From an uncultured Bacilli bacterium (GTDB lineage: Bacteria > Bacillota_I > Bacilli_A > RF39 > UBA660): a stretch of DNA of 64,000 nucleotides. Location of the stretch: the NCBI GenBank assembly GCA_934101645.1, contig CAKORX010000002.1, positions 124,001 to 188,000 of the forward strand. The letters are read 5' to 3'. Positions 58,874 to 64,000 of the stretch are shown piece after piece. The translations under genes were made by a program, and so were the position numbers. Each line of letters begins with the position of its first letter. Position 1 is the first letter of the stretch. The notes under the pieces were generated by a model. That model had not been told where the DNA came from and did no database searches. It saw only the letters and a program-made list of their open reading frames with translations.

Positions 58874-60571
58874 ATGGCAGAACGTGATAATTTTATTAGG
58901 TCATTAAATGGCTTTTTATCCGATGATGAGTTATATATGTATCTATTAAGTAGTTATGCACAAAGCTATTTTAAAACATTTATACGAAAATTACTCAATG
59001 AAAAATTAAATATTAATTTTATTGATTCATCATACTATGATAAAATTTTAAATTCTGAATGTAATTTTTGTACAAAATTATGTGTTTTAAATTCAATTAA
59101 AAATGAAAATTTAAAAGTGAAATATATTTTATCTCTTATTGAAAGAAATCCTGGAATTAGGGATTTAGATAGTTTAATTATACAAATTATATTTTTATTA
59201 AAAAATGATGAAAATAAGTTAAAATTAATTGCAAAATTATCTATACCATCTTATGTATCAATGGCTTTTTTATCAATTAATAATAAGCAAATAAAATTAA
59301 AAAATATTAATTTTTTTACACCAAATGATTTGATTAAATTTTTAATTACTCTTTCAGATGAAGAAAAACTTATGTATTTAAAAACTAAAAAATTTGAAGC
59401 TAAAGTTTTTGCTACTTTAAAAAAAGATGCACTTTTACGTGAAATAGATTTTTTAAGTGATACGCAAAAAGTAAGCGTAATTTTATTAGTTGAGGACAAT
59501 TTTACCAGATTTGAGCTACTAAAAAAATATAGATATTTATTTTCAGATGAAGATTTTAGAAATTATATGTTTGAAATTTATCACAAAACAAGAGATTTAA
59601 AAAGTGAAATTATGAATTTATTTTCAAATGATATAGTCCAAAGAATAAATTATAGTAATACTATATTAGGAAAAAGAGAATTACTGTCACCACCATCGAT
59701 ATTTTATGACTTAAAATTTTTAAGAAAATATTCTTTTGGAGTAGAACTTGAATCTGCTGTAGATGATTATTTAGTTTACTCCAATTTAAAAAGAATGCTT
59801 TCTTCGTGGCATTTGAAAGGGGAGACTTCTGTTAAAAATGGACTTGAGATTACATCTCCAATATTACATTACGCAAAGGGTGATTTAGGTCAGCTTGAGT
59901 ATGTTTGCTCGTTTTTACATGAAATAGGTGCAATGCAAACAAATGAGTGTGGTGGACATGTCCACATTGGTTTTGATTTCTTTAAAAGTATAGAAGAACT
60001 TCAAAATCTTTACATGCTTTATTGTAGCAATGAAAATTTATTTTCTTTTTTAGCAAATAGAGAAAACAGTATTATACGTCCAAATATTATAGTTTATGCA
60101 AGTAGCATATCCGAAAAACTAGAAAAAGCAATTTTAAGTGGTACATTTAATAGAAGCATGGATATGTTTGAATTTGTTAAAACAATTAAAGATATCCAAG
60201 GTGATAGACTTGTAAATTTAAATTTATTTAATGCATATTCAATTAAAAAAAATACAATTGAATTTAGAGCATCAAATGGGGAAGATAATTATCGAGAACT
60301 TCTTTTAAATATTATCTTATATTTAAAACTTGTAGATTTATCGATTGAACTTGCTAGATTTAGAAAAGGCAGCCCTGCTTATGATGAATTGCAATTTTTA
60401 ATTAGCCAAAATTCCTTAGAAATAGACAGGGTAAAAGAATTTTTACACTTGTTTTTTGGGGATAATCAAGAACTTATAGATTTATTTTTAAATAGATATG
60501 AAACAAATAGTGAAATAAATAAATATAATTCATCACTAATAAGAACAAGAAATAAAGTTGAATTTAAATAG
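58874..60571 (+). CDS. Amidoligase-fold protein with a large novel N-terminal region (565 aa)
   Basis: Residues about 285-500 match the putative amidoligase family, a COOH-NH2 ligase fold related to glutamine synthetase and glutamate-cysteine ligase. Visible motifs are GVELE (289-293), NGLEITSPI (322-330), CGGHVHIG (359-366), DRLVNLN (444-450) and IEFRASNG (462-469), which supply the metal, ATP and substrate residues. The first 280 residues are helical, without a recognised domain. No signal peptide. The family is thought to form amide bonds on peptides or proteins; the substrate here is unknown. The ribosome site is AAGGGGG. The next gene has its own promoter. Confidence 0.78.
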   Translation: MAERDNFIRSLNGFLSDDELYMYLLSSYAQSYFKTFIRKLLNEKLNINFIDSSYYDKILNSECNFCTKLCVLNSIKNENLKVKYILSLIERNPGIRDLDSLIIQIIFLLKNDENKLKLIAKLSIPSYVSMAFLSINNKQIKLKNINFFTPNDLIKFLITLSDEEKLMYLKTKKFEAKVFATLKKDALLREIDFLSDTQKVSVILLVEDNFTRFELLKKYRYLFSDEDFRNYMFEIYHKTRDLKSEIMNLFSNDIVQRINYSNTILGKRELLSPPSIFYDLKFLRKYSFGVELESAVDDYLVYSNLKRMLSSWHLKGETSVKNGLEITSPILHYAKGDLGQLEYVCSFLHEIGAMQTNECGGHVHIGFDFFKSIEELQNLYMLYCSNENLFSFLANRENSIIRPNIIVYASSISEKLEKAILSGTFNRSMDMFEFVKTIKDIQGDRLVNLNLFNAYSIKKNTIEFRASNGEDNYRELLLNIILYLKLVDLSIELARFRKGSPAYDELQFLISQNSLEIDRVKEFLHLFFGDNQELIDLFLNRYETNSEINKYNSSLIRTRNKVEFK

Positions 60572-60575
60572 TTAA

Positions 60576-60604
60576 TTGACACATATAATTATAATATATA
60601 TAAT
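60576..60604 (+). promoter_or_regulatory. Strong promoter of the 110-aa gene
   Basis: A perfect TTGACA (60576-60581), exactly 17 bp, and a perfect TATAAT (60599-60604): a full consensus sigma-A promoter, the strongest by match in the window. Confidence 0.9.
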
Positions 60605-60624
60605 TATTTTAGTATGGAGGCAAT

Positions 60625-60957
60625 ATGGAAAGAAAAGAAATGATTGAAAAAATGTTTGAAAATTTACATGATACTTTAAATGAAAATGTTGAGTGTATGT
60701 GTTGGTGGAATGGAAACTTAATTAAAGTTGAAGGCATATTAAGTGATATTGAAGATTATAATAAAGTTTGCATAAATGGTGTATATTTACCTTTTATAGA
60801 TTATGGAAAAGCAATTTTTTTTGTAAGAAGTGCAAATGGAATGCTTTACTTAAATCCTACAGTTAAAGATGGTTATGAAGTAAAACCAGATTATTATGTT
60901 AGTCAAATGCGTAAAGTTTTTTTTGGAGAGAAAAAATCTTTAGAACATGAAAGATAA
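60625..60957 (+). CDS. Hypothetical soluble protein, possibly Sm-like (110 aa)
   Basis: A 110-residue protein with an N-terminal helix and a beta-rich centre (NGNLIKVEGILSDIEDY, VCINGVYLPFIDYG) that looks like a small barrel of Sm-like type, with a Cys-x-Trp-Trp segment (MCWWNGN). No family is recognised with confidence. It has a consensus promoter, a GGAGG ribosome site and a strong terminator, so it is likely highly expressed as a single-gene unit between the amidoligase gene and spoIVA. Confidence 0.65.
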   Translation: MERKEMIEKMFENLHDTLNENVECMCWWNGNLIKVEGILSDIEDYNKVCINGVYLPFIDYGKAIFFVRSANGMLYLNPTVKDGYEVKPDYYVSQMRKVFFGEKKSLEHER

Positions 60958-60975
60958 ATTTATCTTTCTTTTTTT
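60949..60975 (+). terminator. Terminator of the 110-aa gene
   Basis: GAAAGATAAATTTATCTTTC is a perfect dyad including the stop codon, followed by a T run. Confidence 0.85.
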
Positions 60976-61023
60976 GTAATAACTTTTTATTTTCTTCATA
61001 ATCTTTAATAGAAAAGGTGAGAA

Positions 61024-62502
61024 ATGGAAAAAGAAAATGTTATTGCCTCATTAAGTAAACGCGCTGGTGGAGAAATTTACCTAGGTGTAGTTGGAGCTGT
61101 TAGGACAGGTAAATCTACTTTCATAAAAAGATTTATTGAAAATTTAGTAGTTCCAAATGTTAATGATGAATATGAAAAGAAAAAATGCTTAGATGAGGTG
61201 CCTCAATCGGCTCAAGGCAAACAAATTATGACAACTGAGCCTAAATTTGTTCCATCATCAGGAGCAAAGATCAAAGTTGACGAGTTTGAAACTAATATTA
61301 AACTTGTTGATTGCGTAGGATATGTAATAAAAGATGCAACTGGTTTTACTACTGAAGATGGCAATCCACGTATGGTAAAAAGTCCATGGTTTGATGATTA
61401 TATTCCTCTTACTGAAGCTGCAGAGCTTGGTACTGAAAAAGTTATTAAAGACCACGCTACAATAGGTATTGTGGTTACGACTGATGGAAGCATTACTGAA
61501 ATTGAAAGAGAAAGCTATGTTGAAGCAGAGGAAAAGGTTATTCATGAACTTCAGGAAATTGGTAAACCATTTATTGTGGTTTTGAATTCAGTTCACCCAG
61601 AAAAAGAAGAAACACAAAATCTTGCTAGGAAGCTTAATGAAGAATATAATGTTCCCGTTATGCCTGTAAGTGCGGACAAATTGACAGAAGATGAACTTAA
61701 AGATCTTCTTAAAACAGCATTATATGAATTCCCAGTAATGGACATTAATGTAAAAATTCCAAAATGGATTGATGTTTTAAAAAATGACGATGAAATAAAA
61801 CTTCATTATATTGAAAAGATAAAAGATATTGTTTATAGAGTAAATAAATTAAAAGATGTTGATAGCATAAATAATTTATTTATGGAAAGTGAATATATTT
61901 CAAAAAGTTATATATCAGATTTTGATTCTTCAACTGGAAATGTAACTATTACCCTTGAGAGTTCTGATGAGTTATTTGAACAAACTTTAAAAAATGCTGT
62001 TGGTAAAGAAAAAATTACTAAATCAAATTTACTTAATATGTTTGTGTCTTATGGAGAAAATGAAGTAGAACTTAAAAACATTAAATCTGCTATAAAGATG
62101 GCTAAAAGTACTGGTTATGGAATTATGCATCCAACTATTAAAGATATGCAGTTAAGTACGCCAGAAATAATTAAACAAGGAAGTAGATTTGGTGTTAAAT
62201 TAAAGGCTAAAGCTTCTTCAATTCACTTAATAAAAGTTGATGTAGAATCTTCTTTTGAACCGATTATTGGTTCAGAAATTCAATCTAAAGAATTGATTGA
62301 TTATATTATGAAAGATTATGAAAATGATAAAAATAGTATTTGGCAAAGTGAAATATTTGGAAGAAGTCTTGAACAAATTGTTAAAGAAGGCATTGAAGCA
62401 AAGCTTGCAATGATGCCAGAAACAGCACGTTTTAAACTTTCAAATACCGTTACTAAAATTGTCAATAAAGGGGCAAATAATTTAATTGCTATAGTTATAT
62501 AA
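61024..62502 (+). CDS. spoIVA: Stage IV sporulation protein A
   Basis: A 492-residue protein of exact family length. SpoIVA is an ATPase that polymerises on the forespore to form the coat basement layer. Walker A GAVRTGKST is at 24-32. Segments such as DEVPQSAQGKQIMTTEP and LVDCVGYVIKDATG, and the middle and C-terminal regions, are close to the Bacillus form. AAAGGTGAG precedes the ATG. No TTGACA/TATAAT-type promoter is seen; a sigma-E promoter would be expected. As in Bacillus, the HU gene follows. All expected motifs appear intact, so it should be functional. Confidence 0.95.
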   Translation: MEKENVIASLSKRAGGEIYLGVVGAVRTGKSTFIKRFIENLVVPNVNDEYEKKKCLDEVPQSAQGKQIMTTEPKFVPSSGAKIKVDEFETNIKLVDCVGYVIKDATGFTTEDGNPRMVKSPWFDDYIPLTEAAELGTEKVIKDHATIGIVVTTDGSITEIERESYVEAEEKVIHELQEIGKPFIVVLNSVHPEKEETQNLARKLNEEYNVPVMPVSADKLTEDELKDLLKTALYEFPVMDINVKIPKWIDVLKNDDEIKLHYIEKIKDIVYRVNKLKDVDSINNLFMESEYISKSYISDFDSSTGNVTITLESSDELFEQTLKNAVGKEKITKSNLLNMFVSYGENEVELKNIKSAIKMAKSTGYGIMHPTIKDMQLSTPEIIKQGSRFGVKLKAKASSIHLIKVDVESSFEPIIGSEIQSKELIDYIMKDYENDKNSIWQSEIFGRSLEQIVKEGIEAKLAMMPETARFKLSNTVTKIVNKGANNLIAIVI

Positions 62503-62506
62503 GTAA

Positions 62507-62544
62507 AAAAGTGCAAATTTATTACATAAAATGCACTTTTTTTA
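62507..62544 (+). terminator. Terminator of spoIVA
   Basis: AAAAGTGCA pairs with TGCACTTTT across a loop of about 16 nt, then T. Confidence 0.85.
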
Positions 62545-62579
62545 TTGATTTTATTATGAAAGTTTGATATCGTTAAACA

Positions 62580-62599
62580 TGTAAGGTAAGTGCCTTACA
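62580..62599 (+). promoter_or_regulatory. Hairpin in the hup leader
   Basis: TGTAAGG/CCTTACA with a 6-nt loop, about 24 nt before the start codon and without a T run. It could be an mRNA-stabilising element or a protein-binding site; a regulatory role is inference. Confidence 0.5.
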
Positions 62600-62622
62600 A
62601 ATATTAATAGGAGGTAAACAAA

Positions 62623-62895
62623 ATGTCTAAGACTGAATTAGTAGAATTTATTGCTAATAAAGCTGGCTTAACAAAAGCTGACGCTACTCGTGCATTAGAT
62701 GCATGTCTTGAAGGAATTGTTTCAGGACTTAAAAAAGATGGAAAAGTTGCTTTAGTTGGTTTTGGTACATTCTCTGCTAAAAAAAGAGCAGCTAGAGAAG
62801 GAATTAACCCATTAACTAAAGAACCACTTAAAATTCCTGCAAAAACAGTTGCATCATTTAAAGCTGGTAGCAAATTAAAAGACGCTTTAAATTAG
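62623..62895 (+). CDS. hup: HU-type DNA-binding protein
   Basis: A 90-residue HU, the major nucleoid protein that bends DNA as a dimer. The family segments MSKTELVEFIANKAGL, GFGTFSAKKRAAREGINPLT (the DNA-embracing arm begins here) and the C-terminal FKAGSKLKDALN are complete. AGGAGG lies upstream at ideal distance. It is separated from spoIVA by a terminator and ends with its own. Confidence 0.97.
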   Translation: MSKTELVEFIANKAGLTKADATRALDACLEGIVSGLKKDGKVALVGFGTFSAKKRAAREGINPLTKEPLKIPAKTVASFKAGSKLKDALN

Positions 62896-62901
62896 TAATT
62901 T

Positions 62902-62925
62902 GACTAGTTAATCTAGTCTTTTTTT
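62902..62925 (+). terminator. Terminator of hup
   Basis: GACTAG/CTAGTC stem with a 5-nt loop followed by seven T. Confidence 0.9.
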
Positions 62926-63011
62926 CTGCCTTAAAAAGTGCTTATTTATTCTTGTTTTTAAGTTAATATTTTGATACAATAATTATGTATAATAAAGAAG
63001 GGTAAGAGAAT

Positions 63012-64000
63012 ATGAAAAATAAATCACTAGTAACTTTAATTTTAGTAAGCATTGTAACTTTTGCAGCTTTAGTTTTTTCTTTATATAAATTCGTTTTAAA
63101 AGAGAAAACTATTTTTTATACTGACGGATATATAAGTATTACAGATAAAGATGTGCCATCAAAAGCATACTTTGTAAAAGGAACGGAATATAAAAATGGT
63201 TATAGTGATGATATTATATTTACGGATAAAGACAATGAAAAAATTGTAGCTAGTAAATATTCATTTGCTTTTTACAATGATAAAGCTATTAACTTTATGA
63301 CAGATGGTGTGCTTATGCCACTTGATGATTTAAATGAAAAATATTTATCTTACTATAATATTAAACGTAATTATATAATTGAATATAAAGATAATAAGTA
63401 TTTAATCAGTTCAAAGGATAAGGATATTAGTTTTGATAACTTTATTGGTAGAATTAGTGATACAAAATATATAGTTGCTGGTAAAAATTTAAAATTAAAA
63501 CTTTCTAGTTCGGATAAATTTATTGAAAATTATTATTTTGAACTTGAGTTTGTTGATGGTTCTCTTATAAAAATTAATAACAATGATTTAAGTATTGAAA
63601 CTATATCATCAGAATGTTATATCTTAGCAGGAGATGATGTTAAAATTGATTTAAGCAAAAAAGAAATATTGTATAAAAATGAAACAAAAGCTAAACTTGA
63701 GGAAATAGTTATTAATAGTAATCAAAATATTAATATTTCATATGAAGATAACAAAAATGGTGATGGAAAGGATGATGAAAGTAACAATAATACTACAACA
63801 AAACCTGATAAAAATCCTATAAAAATCGAGGATAGATATGAAGTTGAAACTGTTGTAGATTATAAAAAAGCTCCTTATGTTGAACTTATAACAAGCACTG
63901 TTAATAGTCATAAAATTGCTCTTAACTTTAATGTTATCGATGAAAATAATCTTATTACTTCAAGTGTTAAAGTAAAACTTTTAAATGTTAAAACTAATGA
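63012..64000 (+). CDS. Membrane-anchored surface protein, cut by the window end
   Basis: An open frame of at least 329 codons that runs off the window. Residues 7-29 form a signal anchor (LVTLILVSIVTFAALVF, then a basic stop). The outer part is beta-rich and Asp/Lys-rich, with a low-complexity Asn/Thr/Lys/Asp linker at about 250-275. This suggests a multi-domain protein outside the membrane, possibly wall-associated. No enzymatic motif is visible in the part present, and the family is unknown. GAAGGG lies before the ATG. Confidence 0.75.
   Translation, partial: MKNKSLVTLILVSIVTFAALVFSLYKFVLKEKTIFYTDGYISITDKDVPSKAYFVKGTEYKNGYSDDIIFTDKDNEKIVASKYSFAFYNDKAINFMTDGVLMPLDDLNEKYLSYYNIKRNYIIEYKDNKYLISSKDKDISFDNFIGRISDTKYIVAGKNLKLKLSSSDKFIENYYFELEFVDGSLIKINNNDLSIETISSECYILAGDDVKIDLSKKEILYKNETKAKLEEIVINSNQNINISYEDNKNGDGKDDESNNNTTTKPDKNPIKIEDRYEVETVVDYKKAPYVELITSTVNSHKIALNFNVIDENNLITSSVKVKLLNVKTN

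Noticed and set aside
60957..61023. A definite sigma-E promoter before spoIVA
   Set aside because: A CATAATCT-like -10 box and a weak -35 can be picked out, but in such AT-rich DNA the match is not distinguishable from chance.
1..64000. CRISPR array, insertion sequence or intact prophage
   Set aside because: No spaced direct repeats, transposase, integrase, or phage structural genes were seen on either strand; the DinD/RhuM pair alone does not make an element.

Overview
This is AT-rich DNA from a low-GC Gram-positive bacterium. The class Bacilli fits best, most likely an uncultured gut lineage near the Erysipelotrichales or RF39-type groups; that placement is inference from gene content. Supporting features are a Bacillus-type S4 leader pseudoknot before rpsD, a CIRCE operator on htpG, RbgA, an LTA-synthase-like enzyme, the spoIVA-hup pair and a YjcZ-like peptide. 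TGA is used as a stop and TGG encodes Trp, so the genetic code is the standard bacterial one. Nearly all genes lie on the + strand. Only rpsD, a tRNA-Arg with a small membrane peptide, def and the YjcZ-like gene are on the - strand.

Layout. 0-9.9 kb: the end of a dGTPase-like gene, an M16 peptidase pair, rpsD with its leader, tRNA-Arg(CCT), an unusual sigma-70 factor, mtnN, a metallophosphoesterase and a CtpE-like P-type ATPase with two tiny membrane proteins. 9.9-17.3 kb: an alkaline-phosphatase-superfamily enzyme, a lipoprotein, a 542-residue protein with two HEPN-like R-N-x-x-A-H motifs, and a three-gene phosphorelay (HPt, REC plus degenerate HD-GYP, hybrid kinase). 17.3-22.2 kb: def, the YjcZ-like gene, an FtsW/SpoVE protein, an AI-2E-type transporter, rplS with its leader, and lepB.

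22.2-42.5 kb is an accessory stretch: DNA repair, a Zn/Cd efflux operon with twin operators, acetyltransferases, three flavodoxins, a Nudix hydrolase, a J-domain protein with a candidate attenuator, and a nitroreductase. At least four genes here are broken (an ogt/MGMT gene, a maltose acetyltransferase gene, a kinase-fold gene and dinD). A DUF1697 stub and a shortened RhuM are present as well. No comparable damage is visible in the housekeeping blocks on either side, so this looks like real gene decay rather than general sequencing error.

42.5-64 kb returns to core genes: rbgA, rnhB, an LTA-synthase-like sulfatase fold and topA in one overlapping run; htpG under CIRCE; a small ABC exporter; two FAD oxidoreductases; phosphoketolase (suggesting a heterofermentative or bifid-type sugar pathway); a flippase-like membrane protein; an amidoligase-fold protein with a large novel N-terminus; spoIVA; hup; and a membrane-anchored surface protein cut off by the window end.

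The strongest candidates for something new are the double-HEPN protein, the long amidoligase protein, the attenuator before the J-domain gene, apparent leaderless transcripts, and the pseudogene cluster. No CRISPR array, rRNA, insertion sequence or intact prophage was seen.
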